Source: JASLEW01 sp035544895 (GTDB taxonomy: Bacteria; Acidobacteriota; Thermoanaerobaculia; Multivoradales; UBA5704). Taken from it: DNA of 64,000 bases. The position numbers were made by a program, and so were the translations under genes. Below are positions 46,457 through 55,518 of the stretch, piece after piece (positions within the stretch are counted from its first letter, which is position 1; each line of letters opens with the position of its first letter). The stretch covers positions 62,001 to 126,000 of the forward strand of contig DASZZM010000049.1 of assembly GCA_035544895.1 (NCBI GenBank), read 5' to 3'. The notes under the pieces are model-generated. The model was not told the origin of the DNA and ran no database searches. It worked only from the letters and a program-made list of their open reading frames with translations.

Positions 46457-46544
46457 GAGACCTCCCTTCGTGCCGATCCGGATTGACCGGCCACTTTGGT
46501 GCGTCTACGGAAATAAGTGCACGCTAACTACTTTTGGGAGCCAT

Positions 46545-47879
46545 TCAGCGCTCGCCAGCGAAGGCGGAGTCGAAGGCCGCGACCGTGGCGTCGATCTCGG
46601 CCTCGCCGTGGGCCATGGACAGGAAGAGGGTCTCGTAAGGGGAGGGTGGGAGGTGGACCCCCGCCGCGAGCAGGCGATGGAAGACGCGCGCGAAGAGGCG
46701 CCGGTCGCTGGCGTCGACGTCCTCGAGCCGGTGCACGGGCGCGGTGGTGAAGAAGATCCCCAACATCGAGCCCTGCCGAGTGACGCGGCAGGGGAGTCGG
46801 TGGCGGTGGGCGCACTCCTCGATTCCCGCCTGGAGCCGTCCGCCCGCCGACTCGAGCCGCGCGTAGGCGGCGCCGCCGCCGGCCGCGAGCTCGCCGAGCG
46901 CCGCCCGCCCGGCGGCCACCGCCAGCGGATTGCCCGAGAGAGTCCCAGCCTGGTAGACCGGACCCGCGGGAGCGATGTGACGCATCAGCTCGCGCCTCCC
47001 GCCATAGGCGGCCAGCGGCAGGCCGCCGCCGATCACCTTGCCGAGCGTGGTGAGGTCGGGGGCCACGCGGTGGAGGGTCTGGGCCCCTCCCCAGGCGACG
47101 CGGAAGCCGGTCATCACCTCGTCAAAGATCAGCAGCGCCCCGTGCCGGTCGCACAGCCGCCGCAGCCCGGGCAGGAAGTCCGGCAATGGCGGCACCAGCC
47201 CCATGTTGCCGGCGATCGGCTCGACGATCACGGCGGCGATCTCGTTTCCCCTCTCGGCGAAGTGCCTCTCGACGGCCGCGAGGTCGTTGTAGGGGGCGAC
47301 CAGCGTGTCGGCGGTGACCGCTGCAGGGACCCCGGGGGAGGAGGGAACGCCGATCGTCGCCGCTCCGGAGCCGGCCGCGACCAGGAACGGGTCGGCGTGC
47401 CCGTGGTAGCAACCGGCGAACTTGACGAAGCGGTTCCGGCCGGTGGCGGCGCGGGCCAGGCGCAGGGCCGACATCGTGGCCTCGGTGCCGGAGCTGACCA
47501 GGCGCACCATCTCGACCGCGGGCAGGGCGGCGGCGATCAGCTCGGCCAGCTCGACCTCCGCGAGGGTCGGCGCCCCGAAGGCCGTGCCCCGGGTGGCGGC
47601 TTCCGCGATGGCTGCCATCACCGCCGGGTGCCGATGGCCCAGAATGTGCGGGCCGTAACCGCCGATGTAGTCGAGGTAGCGCCGCCCGTTTTCGCCCAGC
47701 AGCCAGGGGCCTTCGGCGGCGCTCACGAAGACCGGCTCGCCGCCGACGCCGCGAAAAGCCCGCACCGGCGAATTGACGCCTCCCGGCAACACGTATTCGG
47801 CACGGGCGAGCAGGCTCACTCCGCTGCTCCCTTTGGTTGCCGAGGATGCGATCGGATGCGCCCCGGAGTCCAGGCTCAC
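46545..47879 (-). CDS. hemL: Glutamate-1-semialdehyde 2,1-aminomutase
   Basis: PLP enzyme of 444 residues making 5-aminolevulinate in the C5 heme pathway. Landmarks are LPGGVNSPVRAFRGVGG, MVRLVSSGTEATMSALRLAR, KFAGCYHGHADPFL, LLIFDEVMTGFR, and the PLP lysine in TTLGKVIGGGLP. The start is GTG at 47879, directly after the hemB stop (TAAGTG), with about 20 poorly conserved residues before the domain. Together with hemB it is a heme-biosynthesis operon; gltX/hemA are elsewhere. Confidence 0.96.
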   Translation of the reverse strand: MSLDSGAHPIASSATKGSSGVSLLARAEYVLPGGVNSPVRAFRGVGGEPVFVSAAEGPWLLGENGRRYLDYIGGYGPHILGHRHPAVMAAIAEAATRGTAFGAPTLAEVELAELIAAALPAVEMVRLVSSGTEATMSALRLARAATGRNRFVKFAGCYHGHADPFLVAAGSGAATIGVPSSPGVPAAVTADTLVAPYNDLAAVERHFAERGNEIAAVIVEPIAGNMGLVPPLPDFLPGLRRLCDRHGALLIFDEVMTGFRVAWGGAQTLHRVAPDLTTLGKVIGGGLPLAAYGGRRELMRHIAPAGPVYQAGTLSGNPLAVAAGRAALGELAAGGGAAYARLESAGGRLQAGIEECAHRHRLPCRVTRQGSMLGIFFTTAPVHRLEDVDASDRRLFARVFHRLLAAGVHLPPSPYETLFLSMAHGEAEIDATVAAFDSAFAGER

Positions 47880-48869
<990 letters not shown>

Positions 48870-48923
48870 GCCTGCCGCGTTTCTACCTCGCCCGCGCCGA
48901 AAAGGCAAACACGCCGGCTCGGG

Positions 48924-48929
48924 TATAGT
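48924..48929 (+). promoter_or_regulatory. -10 element (TATAGT) of the ArsA-like pair
   Basis: TATAGT ends only 10 bases before the ATG at 48940 and no Shine-Dalgarno is present, which suggests a leaderless or nearly leaderless transcript. No -35 match. Confidence 0.45.
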
Positions 48930-48939
48930 TCCGGCCGCC

Positions 48940-49908
48940 ATGGATCTCCTTGCCCAGCTCGCTGGACACCAGCTCCTGGTGGTGACGGGCAAGGGCGGGG
49001 TGGGCAAGACGGCGATCTCGGCGACCCTCGGCCGCGCCCTGGCCGGCGCCGGGCGGCGCGTGCTGGTGCTGGAGGTCGATCCGCGCGAAAACGTCCACCA
49101 GATGCTCGGCGTGCCGCCTTCGGGCGGCGCGATCGTGCGCGTCCAACCTCGGCTGTGGGTCCAGAACCTCAAGCCCCGGCAGGTCCTCGACGAGATCGTG
49201 CGCGAGCGTCTGCGCGTCGAGCTGCTGGCGCGCCGGGTGCTGGAGAGCGCCATCTACGAGAGCTTCTCTGCCGCGGCGCCGGGTCTGCGCGAGCTTGCCA
49301 TCCTGGGACACGCCGTGCGCCTGCTGCAAGGCGGCGGCCCGCCCCCCCAGAGTGAGGCAAATGCGCCGCGGCTCGACCTCGTGGTGCTCGACGCGCCGGC
49401 GAGCGGCCATGGCGTCCGCCTGCTGGCCGCCCCGTCGCTGGTGGCCGAGGTGATCGAGACCGGCCCCTTCGGTGTGCTGGCGGGAAAGCTCGCCGGCTTC
49501 GTCGCCGATCCCGCGCGCTCTGCCGTGGTGGTGGTGACCCAGGCCGAGGAGATGCCGGTCGAAGAAACGCTCGAGCTGCGCGGCGCACTGCGCGAGCAGC
49601 TCGGCAGGGAGCCCGTGGCGCTGGTGGTCAATGGGTTGTATCCGCCGCTGCCCCCCTCTCCGGGGCCGGCCGCCGCTCGGGAGGAGGCCGCGGCGGAAGA
49701 CGAGCTGACCACTCTCTGGCGCCGCCGCCGCGAGCTCAATGTGCGCGAGCTCGCCCGCCTGGCCGAGAGCTGGCCCGGACCACGAGTCGAGCTGCCGCTG
49801 CTCCCGCTCGACCGCGGGCCGCAGCTCGTCGCGGCCCTCGAGCGCCACTTCGTCGCCGCCGGAGCCGCGGTCGCGGCCGCATCGGGTGCCGCGGGCCCAT
49901 GGAGCTGA
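48940..49908 (+). CDS. ArsA/Get3-like ATPase, subunit 1
   Basis: P-loop ATPase of 322 residues. The deviant Walker A GKGGVGKT at 17-24 keeps the signature lysine K18. The switch II/DTAPTGH-like motif reads DAPASGHGVRLL (about residue 150), and LEVDPRENVHQML follows the first strand. ArsA arsenical-binding cysteines are absent, so it is the Get3-like branch, which targets tail-anchored membrane proteins in eukaryotes. The downstream gene encodes a second ATPase and overlaps it by ten bases, so a heterodimer is likely, as in the paired ArsA-like ATPases of actinobacteria (Rv3679/Rv3680). PHA-granule genes follow on the same strand. Confidence 0.88.
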   Translation: MDLLAQLAGHQLLVVTGKGGVGKTAISATLGRALAGAGRRVLVLEVDPRENVHQMLGVPPSGGAIVRVQPRLWVQNLKPRQVLDEIVRERLRVELLARRVLESAIYESFSAAAPGLRELAILGHAVRLLQGGGPPPQSEANAPRLDLVVLDAPASGHGVRLLAAPSLVAEVIETGPFGVLAGKLAGFVADPARSAVVVVTQAEEMPVEETLELRGALREQLGREPVALVVNGLYPPLPPSPGPAAAREEAAAEDELTTLWRRRRELNVRELARLAESWPGPRVELPLLPLDRGPQLVAALERHFVAAGAAVAAASGAAGPWS

Positions 49909-50993
49909 TCTCGGATCGCCATCCGCTGATCATCGTCGTGGGCGCGGGCGGCGTCGGCAAGACGACCCTTGCCGCCGCGATCGGCGTCGGCGCGGCGCTG
50001 GCGGGCCGCGCCACCCTGGTTGCGACCTTCGATCCGTCGCTGCGCCTCAAAGACACCCTGGGAGTGGGGGAGGAGGCGCGCGACCGCGAGGTGCCGGTGG
50101 CGCTCGCCGCCCCCGCAACGCTGCACGCCAGCCTGCTCGACGCGCGCCGCACCTTCGACCGCCTGGTCGAGCGCTACGCGCCCGATCCCGCCTCCCGCCG
50201 CCGCATCCTCGACAACCGCTTCTATCAGCAGCTGTCGGGGAGTCTCGGCGGCATTCTCGAATACATGGCGGTGGAGCGTCTGTTCGAGGTGGAAGCCGAG
50301 GGGCGTTACTCCCACGTGGTCCTGGACACGCCTCCCACCCAGCAGGCGGTCGACTTCCTGGAGGCGCCTTCCCGCATCGTCGGCTTCCTCGACAGCGGCG
50401 CGCTCAAGGTGGCCCTCCGTCCCTGGTTCGACGAGGCCGGCAGGCTCAAGGCCGCCGCGCACTGGGGAGGGCTCGGGAGGCGGGCCGAGCGTTTCCTCGA
50501 CGAAGTGGTGGGACTCGACCTGCTGCGCGACATGGCCGAGTTCTTCCAGGCCTTCTCGCCGCTCTACGCGGGCTTCCGGACCAGGGCCGCCGAAGTCGAA
50601 GAGCTCCTGCGCTCGCCCCGCACCCTGTTCCTGCTGGTCGCCGGGCCAGGGGAAGAGAACGTTCCGGACACGCTGTTCTTCGCCCGCCGTCTGCGGCAAG
50701 CCGGCTACCACCTGGGACCCATCATTGTCAATCGAGTCCATCCCCGCGCCGCCCTTTCCGGCGGCGCCGGCGGCGCCGCCACGACCCCAGGCGGCTCCCG
50801 GCAGCCGGATGGCCGCGAGCTGCTCGCTTGGCTCGGCGAGCGGGACCACCGCGGCCTGGTCGAGCTCGGCAAGCTGCTCGGCCCCGACCAGCCCCTGGCC
50901 ACGCTTCCCCTGCGCCCCGACGAGCCCACCGATCTGGCCTCCCTCGCCGAGATGAGCGAAGCCCTGCACCGCCGACTCGCCGCCCTGACTTAG
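49899..50993 (+). CDS. ArsA/Get3-like ATPase, subunit 2
   Basis: P-loop ATPase of 364 residues. Walker A is GAGGVGKT at 15-22, so the signature lysine of the ArsA/Get3/MinD group is alanine here, while the P-loop lysine is kept. The switch motif is DTPPTQQAVDFL (about residue 142). A helical middle region (RFLDEVVGLDLLRDMAEFFQ) corresponds to the client-binding helical subdomain, and LGPIIVNRVHP follows. It overlaps subunit 1 by ten bases. The asymmetry suggests one subunit donates the signature lysine across a heterodimer. Distance to the phaR promoter is short (about 40 bases), so phaR probably has its own start. Confidence 0.88.
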   Translation: MELISDRHPLIIVVGAGGVGKTTLAAAIGVGAALAGRATLVATFDPSLRLKDTLGVGEEARDREVPVALAAPATLHASLLDARRTFDRLVERYAPDPASRRRILDNRFYQQLSGSLGGILEYMAVERLFEVEAEGRYSHVVLDTPPTQQAVDFLEAPSRIVGFLDSGALKVALRPWFDEAGRLKAAAHWGGLGRRAERFLDEVVGLDLLRDMAEFFQAFSPLYAGFRTRAAEVEELLRSPRTLFLLVAGPGEENVPDTLFFARRLRQAGYHLGPIIVNRVHPRAALSGGAGGAATTPGGSRQPDGRELLAWLGERDHRGLVELGKLLGPDQPLATLPLRPDEPTDLASLAEMSEALHRRLAALT

Positions 50994-51035
50994 ATCAGAT
51001 GTAGATCGCTCTTGCCGCACCGCGTCATAAACCCC

Positions 51036-51065
51036 TTGACAGGCTTTGCCGCACTGCGGTAAAGT
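51036..51065 (+). promoter_or_regulatory. Sigma-70-like promoter of the PHA granule operon
   Basis: TTGACA (51036-51041), 18-base spacer, TAAAGT (51060-51065). The start of phaR is 71 bases downstream. Confidence 0.6.
51044..51064. promoter_or_regulatory. Palindromic operator, probable PhaR site
   Basis: A 21-base near-perfect palindrome centred on 51054, arms CTTTGCCGCA and TGCGGTAAAG, with one mismatched pair. It covers the spacer and -10 of the phaR promoter. A related half, TTGCCGCACCGCG, lies at 51012-51025. PhaR proteins are known to bind TGC/GCA-rich palindromes and repress phasin genes and often themselves. Confidence 0.6.
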
Positions 51066-51135
51066 TGTGTCTGGCCGCGGCAGGCTGGCACCGTCCCGTG
51101 CCGCCACGCGGAGCCGAGAAGCCCGAGGAGGACCC

Positions 51136-51669
51136 ATGATCCGGCTGATCAAGCGTTACGAAAGCCGCAAGCTCTACGACACCGAAGAGAGCCGTTACGT
51201 GTCGCTGGAAGAGATTGCGAGCTGGATCCGTAACGGCCAGGAAGTGCGCGTCGTGGACAACGCGAGCGGGAGCGACGTGACCTCGCAGACCCTTACCCAG
51301 ATCATCCTCGACGAGGGCCGGCGCGGCACCTCCTCGCTGCCCAGCGAGCTGTTGCACGACCTGGTCAGAGTGGGCGAGCGGGCGGTGCACAGCGGCGTCG
51401 AACACGCCAAGAGCGGCGTCGATCGGCTGGTGCAGGCCTCGATCGATCGGCTGGGGCCGGTGCGGCGGGCGCGGGAGGAGATGTCCTCCCTGCGGACCCG
51501 ACTCGAGCAGCTCGAGTCTTCGCTGGCCGCGCTCGAGGCCGACGTGCCCGTCCCGGTAAGTGCGAACCCCGTCGGCGCCGTGCCCGGCACCTCCGCGACG
51601 CCCGCAAGCGCCGGCCCGGCGGCCGCCAAGCCGGTCAGGGCGCCGGCGGTTTCCAAGGACAGCGAATGA
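51136..51669 (+). CDS. phaR: PHA synthesis regulator PhaR
   Basis: Regulator of 177 residues. The PHB/PHA accumulation regulator N-terminal domain is very clear: IKRYESRKLYDTEESRYVSL, then EEIASWIRNGQEVRVVDNAS and TLTQIILDEGR. The middle is helical and phasin-like, and the C-terminus is Ala/Pro/Val-rich. PhaR binds PHA granules and DNA: when polymer is present it leaves its operator and phasin genes are expressed. GAGGAGGA precedes the ATG. Phasin genes follow with overlap, so it represses its own operon if the upstream palindrome is its site (inference). Confidence 0.93.
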   Translation: MIRLIKRYESRKLYDTEESRYVSLEEIASWIRNGQEVRVVDNASGSDVTSQTLTQIILDEGRRGTSSLPSELLHDLVRVGERAVHSGVEHAKSGVDRLVQASIDRLGPVRRAREEMSSLRTRLEQLESSLAALEADVPVPVSANPVGAVPGTSATPASAGPAAAKPVRAPAVSKDSE

Positions 51670-52040
51670 ACCGCCAGGTCCCACCGGACTTCCCCCCTGA
51701 GGTCGAGACCCGCGAGGCGCGCCGCCGCGCAACCGGCGCCGGCCGCGGTCTCTGGCTCGCCGGCCTGGGCGCCGCGGCACGCTGCGGGGAGGCCGGGCAG
51801 CGGCTCTTCGACCGCCTGGTCGAGCGCGGCCGTCCGCTGGCGGCCCGGCGGCCGGCATGGATGAGCCAGGCCAAGGAGCGCGCCGGCGAGATCGCCCGCG
51901 GGCTCGAAACCCTTGTGCGTGACACCGCCGCCTATGAGAGGCGGCGACTGCTGGCGAAGCTCAACGTGGCGTCGCGCGAGGACTTCCAGCTCCTGGCGCG
52001 CCGCCTCGACGCCCTCGGGCGCAAGCTCGACGCGTTCTGA
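51666..52040 (+). CDS. Phasin family protein 1
   Basis: Small basic protein of 124 residues with the phasin hallmark GLWLAGLGAAARCGEAGQRL, then a long helical region (LVERGRPLAARR, then AKERAGEIARGLETLVRDTA) and VASREDFQLLARRLDALGRK. Phasins coat PHA granules. ATG overlaps the phaR stop (ATGA), so translation is coupled. More arginine-rich than the next phasin, which may favour DNA or polymer contact. Confidence 0.85.
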   Translation: MNRQVPPDFPPEVETREARRRATGAGRGLWLAGLGAAARCGEAGQRLFDRLVERGRPLAARRPAWMSQAKERAGEIARGLETLVRDTAAYERRRLLAKLNVASREDFQLLARRLDALGRKLDAF

Positions 52041-52117
52041 GACATACGGGCTGATCCCACAACCGCGGCCGTTCCCCGAGCCGGGGCCGGCCGCTTCAAG
52101 AGAGAAAAGGAAAGACC

Positions 52118-52552
52118 ATGGAAACCAAGAAAGCGACGGCAGGGCAGGAGAAGAACCTGCAGGAAGATCTCAAGGAATCGGCGCACAAGATCTGGCTGGC
52201 GGGCCTCGGAGCCCTGGCGGCGGCGGAAGAAGAGGGGACCAAGCTGTTCAGCCGCCTGGTAGACCGCGGCCGCGACGTCGAGTCGCGCGGCAAGGTCGAG
52301 GTCGACAAGGCCAAGGACAAGGCGCGCGACCGCGCCGAGAGCGCCTGGGAAAACGTCGGCAGCAAGGTCGACGAAGCCGTGACCGCGGCGCTGCACCGGT
52401 TGGGGGTTCCCACGCGTGACGAGATCCGTACCCTCACCCAGCGGGTCGAGGAGCTCACCGCCAAGGTCGAGCTGCTGCGGCCGCGCGTCACTCCCGCGAC
52501 CGGCACCCCGGCAGGCGCCAAGTCGGGCAAGGGATCTTCCAAGGTCGTCTAG
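52118..52552 (+). CDS. Phasin family protein 2
   Basis: Granule-associated phasin of 144 residues (TIGR01837-like). HKIWLAGLGALAAAEEEGTK is the motif; an amphipathic helix with many Lys/Asp/Arg (KVEVDKAKDKARDRAESA) and the VPTRDEIRTLTQRVEELTAK coiled coil follow. The C-terminus is a flexible Thr/Pro/Ala/Gly tail. AGAGAAAAGG precedes the start. It is more strongly conserved in type than phasin 1 and is probably the major granule protein of this operon. Confidence 0.9.
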   Translation: METKKATAGQEKNLQEDLKESAHKIWLAGLGALAAAEEEGTKLFSRLVDRGRDVESRGKVEVDKAKDKARDRAESAWENVGSKVDEAVTAALHRLGVPTRDEIRTLTQRVEELTAKVELLRPRVTPATGTPAGAKSGKGSSKVV

Positions 52553-53922
52553 TGGACCGGAGCGAAGGGCAGGGGCAGGCCACGAGGCCGCGCATCGCCC
52601 TGGCGCTGGCCAGCGGTGCGCCGGGGGGCGCCATCTATGAGATCGGCGCCCTCCGCGCCATCGACGAGGCCTTCGCCGGCATCGATCTCAACCAGCTCTA
52701 CTTCTACGTCGGGGTGAGCGCGGGCGCATTCCTGTGCGCCTGCCTGGCCAACGACATCACCCCGGCGCAGATGTGCCGCGCCATCGTCTCGCCGGAGCCC
52801 GGCGAGCACCCATTCGTTCCCGAGACCTTCTTTACCCCTGCCGCCGGCAACCTCTGGCGCAGCGCCCGGCGCCTGCCAGGGCTGCTCGCCGACGCGTTGT
52901 GGGACTATGCTTCCCGCCGCCGCGGGCGTTCTCTGCTCCTGTCGCTGACCCGCCTGTCGCGCGCCCTGCCGATCGGCATCTTCGACAACGAGCCGATCAA
53001 CGCCTACCTCGAAAAGATCTTCAACCTGAAGGGGCGAAGCAACGACTTCCGGCGGCTCGGCAAGCCTCTGGTGGTCGTCGCCTCCGACCTCGACTCGGGC
53101 CGCGCCGTGCGCTTCGGCGCGCCGGGGATGGACCACGTGCCGATCTCGCGCGCCATCCAGGCGAGCGGCGCGCTGCCCGGCCTCTACGAGCCGGTGGAGA
53201 TCGACGGGCGGCACTACGTCGACGGCGTGTTGCACAAGACGCTGCACGCCTCGGTGCCGCTCGAGGCGGGAGCGGAGCTGGTGATCTGCGTCAACCCGAT
53301 CGTGCCCGTCGACACCGTGCACGCGGCGGAAGCCGGCTTGATGTCGCGCGGCAAGCTGCTCGACCGCGGCCTGCCGACCGTCCTCTCCCAGTCCGTGCGC
53401 ACCCTGATCCACTCGCGCATGGAGGCCGGCATGGCGGCCTACAGCGCCAGGTTCGAGCAGGCCGACATCGTGCTCCTGCAACCCCAACGCGATGACTACC
53501 TGATGTTCTTCACCAATATTTTCGGCTTTGCCGACCGCGTCGCGGTCTGCGAGCACGCCTACCTGTCGACGCGCCGGTACCTGCTGAGCCGTTACGACGA
53601 CCTGGCGCCGGTGCTCGCCCGCCACGGCGTCACCTTGCGCCGTGACGTTCTCGAGGACGCGTCGCGCGATCTCTGGCAGGGAGTCGGCATCCGCAGCTCG
53701 GACCTGCCAGCCGGGCGCACGACACTCGCGGCGACGCCTCCGCAACGCGCGGCGAGCTCCGGCTCCGCCATGGTCCGCCGCCTCGATGGGACCCTCATCC
53801 GGCTCGAGCGCCTCCTGGATGCGGCGCCGCCAGGCCCGCTGCCGGGCCCGCCCCCGGGTCCGCTGCCGGGAGAAACCGAGCAAGTCCTCCTCGATCCCGT
53901 CGTTCAGCCGCCTGGCGGGTGA
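52552..53922 (+). CDS. Patatin-like phospholipase / serine hydrolase
   Basis: Protein of 456 residues. The oxyanion-hole motif GAPGGAIYEIG starts the domain, the nucleophile elbow is GVSAG (serine about residue 64), and the catalytic aspartate is in DGRHYVDGVL (about 224). The C-terminal third contains low-complexity Gly/Pro sequence. GTG start overlaps the phasin 2 stop by one base (TAGTG), so it is translated with it. A granule-bound lipase or intracellular PHA depolymerase/phospholipase role is suggested by the operon; this is inference from position. No PHA synthase gene is in the window. The 3' end overlaps the convergent DUF6600 gene by 19 bases. Confidence 0.9.
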   Translation: MDRSEGQGQATRPRIALALASGAPGGAIYEIGALRAIDEAFAGIDLNQLYFYVGVSAGAFLCACLANDITPAQMCRAIVSPEPGEHPFVPETFFTPAAGNLWRSARRLPGLLADALWDYASRRRGRSLLLSLTRLSRALPIGIFDNEPINAYLEKIFNLKGRSNDFRRLGKPLVVVASDLDSGRAVRFGAPGMDHVPISRAIQASGALPGLYEPVEIDGRHYVDGVLHKTLHASVPLEAGAELVICVNPIVPVDTVHAAEAGLMSRGKLLDRGLPTVLSQSVRTLIHSRMEAGMAAYSARFEQADIVLLQPQRDDYLMFFTNIFGFADRVAVCEHAYLSTRRYLLSRYDDLAPVLARHGVTLRRDVLEDASRDLWQGVGIRSSDLPAGRTTLAATPPQRAASSGSAMVRRLDGTLIRLERLLDAAPPGPLPGPPPGPLPGETEQVLLDPVVQPPGG

Positions 53923-55367
53923 GGCTTCTCCTTGTCCTTGGGCTTGGCCTTCGCCTTGGCCTGGCTCTGCTTCTGCGCCCGTGCGGCCGCCGCCTTGTCC
54001 TGTTCGAGCTTGTGGCGCGCCCCGAGCTGCTGCTGCTCGCGCTGGTGCTGCTCCTGCAGGGCGTGCAGCTCGGCGTCATGCCGCCGCTTCAGCTCGTCCG
54101 CCGGGACCGCGGCCGCCGGCTTGGCGCGCTCGCCCTGATGGATCTGCGCCAGCTTGTTGCGCTCGGTTGCGTGATGCTGGTCGAGAGCGCGCTTCTCGGC
54201 CTCCTGCTTGCGCTGTAGCTCGGCCGGCGAGGGCACCGCCTTCTGCGCCGGCGCCGGGGTCCCCGACAGCGCGGTCCGTGCGCCGCCGGTGCCGCTGGCT
54301 CCGACACCGCCCGGCGACCCACCCTGGGGGGAGCGCGTGCCTGCTTGTGCGCCGCCTTGAACCTTCGGCACTGGCTCGCCCAGCGGGCCCTGCTGGCTCG
54401 GCTGGGCCTGGCCCTGCTGGCCCCTCTGGGCGGTGCCCGCGGCCTGCGCGCCGCCTCCCCTTTGTGCGGCGCCGCCTTGTGCCTTGGCGGTGCCCTCGCT
54501 CTCGGCGATGGCAACCGAGTTCTTGACGTTGACCGCCGAGGGCCGGTAGAGGGCGATCCGGTTGCCCTGCACTTCCGCCACCTTGTTCCTGCCCCCGGTG
54601 CTGACCGCGGCGACCTGGTAGGTCTGGACCTTCTGGCCGGTCACCTGCTCGACGTGCTGCACGGCGATGCTCTGGTTGACGATCCTGTTGTTGACCACCG
54701 TGTAGTTGGTGATGTTGGTGGTGTTGTTGATGATCGTCACGTTACGGGCCGGCGGCACGACATAGGTGGCGACCCGCGGTGAGAGGAAGACGCGCTCCTC
54801 GACGAAGGCGTAGGCGTGCGGCGCGATGTCGACGCTCAGGCTGACCGAGCCGAACTGCAAGCCTACGCCGGCGCGGAAGCCGACGGTTGGAGGCAGGGGA
54901 GCCCAGCCGATGTAGCCTCCGCCCTGCTGGAAGGACACCCAGGCCGGCCCCCACACGTTTCCGGGCACCCAGACCCAACCGTACTCGGGATCGTGGTACC
55001 AGCGCCCATAGTGGTAGACCGCCCAGCCGAACCGCTCCTCCGACACCCAGGTCCAGCCGTAGTCGGAATGCACCCACCGTCCCCTGTAGTACGGGCGCCA
55101 GCCCGCTCCCACGCCGGCCGGCACCCACACCATGCCGTAGCTCTCGCGCTCCACCCACTCGCCGTAGGGGGCGAGCTCGTTGTAGAAGACGCCGACGCTG
55201 ACCGCGCCATGGGCGACCGTGACCTCGCCGTCGGCGGCCTCGGCCGGCGCCTCAGCCTCCGGCATGGGCGGCGGAGGTGGAGGCGCAGGCGGCGGTTCTG
55301 TATAGACCGTGCAGCGCAGCGCGCCGCAGGCGATGAGGGCAAGGAGCGCGATCCTCTTCGTCGTCAT
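53904..55367 (-). CDS. DUF6600-like lipoprotein with Trp/Tyr-Gly repeats
   Basis: Protein of 487 residues. Lipobox with C19 (LIACGALRC), a Pro-rich linker, then several repeats of aromatic Gly/Trp motifs (GEWVERESYGMVWVP, WVHSDYGWTWVSEERFGWA, RWYHDPEYGWVWVPGNVWGP, YIGWAPLPP) that define DUF6600-type envelope proteins. Next is a NITNYTVVNNRIVNQSIAV segment, and a long C-terminal half of low-complexity Gly/Ala/Gln then Glu/Lys/His coiled coil (RKQEAEKRALDQHHATERN). It is outer-membrane anchored by prediction; function is unknown. GAGGTGA precedes the chosen ATG. Monocistronic. Confidence 0.85.
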   Translation of the reverse strand: MTTKRIALLALIACGALRCTVYTEPPPAPPPPPPMPEAEAPAEAADGEVTVAHGAVSVGVFYNELAPYGEWVERESYGMVWVPAGVGAGWRPYYRGRWVHSDYGWTWVSEERFGWAVYHYGRWYHDPEYGWVWVPGNVWGPAWVSFQQGGGYIGWAPLPPTVGFRAGVGLQFGSVSLSVDIAPHAYAFVEERVFLSPRVATYVVPPARNVTIINNTTNITNYTVVNNRIVNQSIAVQHVEQVTGQKVQTYQVAAVSTGGRNKVAEVQGNRIALYRPSAVNVKNSVAIAESEGTAKAQGGAAQRGGGAQAAGTAQRGQQGQAQPSQQGPLGEPVPKVQGGAQAGTRSPQGGSPGGVGASGTGGARTALSGTPAPAQKAVPSPAELQRKQEAEKRALDQHHATERNKLAQIHQGERAKPAAAVPADELKRRHDAELHALQEQHQREQQQLGARHKLEQDKAAAARAQKQSQAKAKAKPKDKEKPHPPGG

Positions 55368-55518
55368 TGGTTCACCTCGTTTGTGTCGCTGCTTATCACT
55401 TCGCAGGCGCAGCGTCAAAGACGCGCTCGGTACCTGGGTGTAGTTCTCTCTGCCATGGTAGAATCAATGTGTTGGGAAACCTGATGGAACGACCTCGAAG
55501 TCGTGAGGCGCATCACCC

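Noticed and set aside
48940..50993. Arsenite efflux ATPase ArsA
   Set aside because: No arsB, arsC or arsR nearby, no metalloid-binding cysteines evident, and the two-gene layout matches Get3-like pairs.
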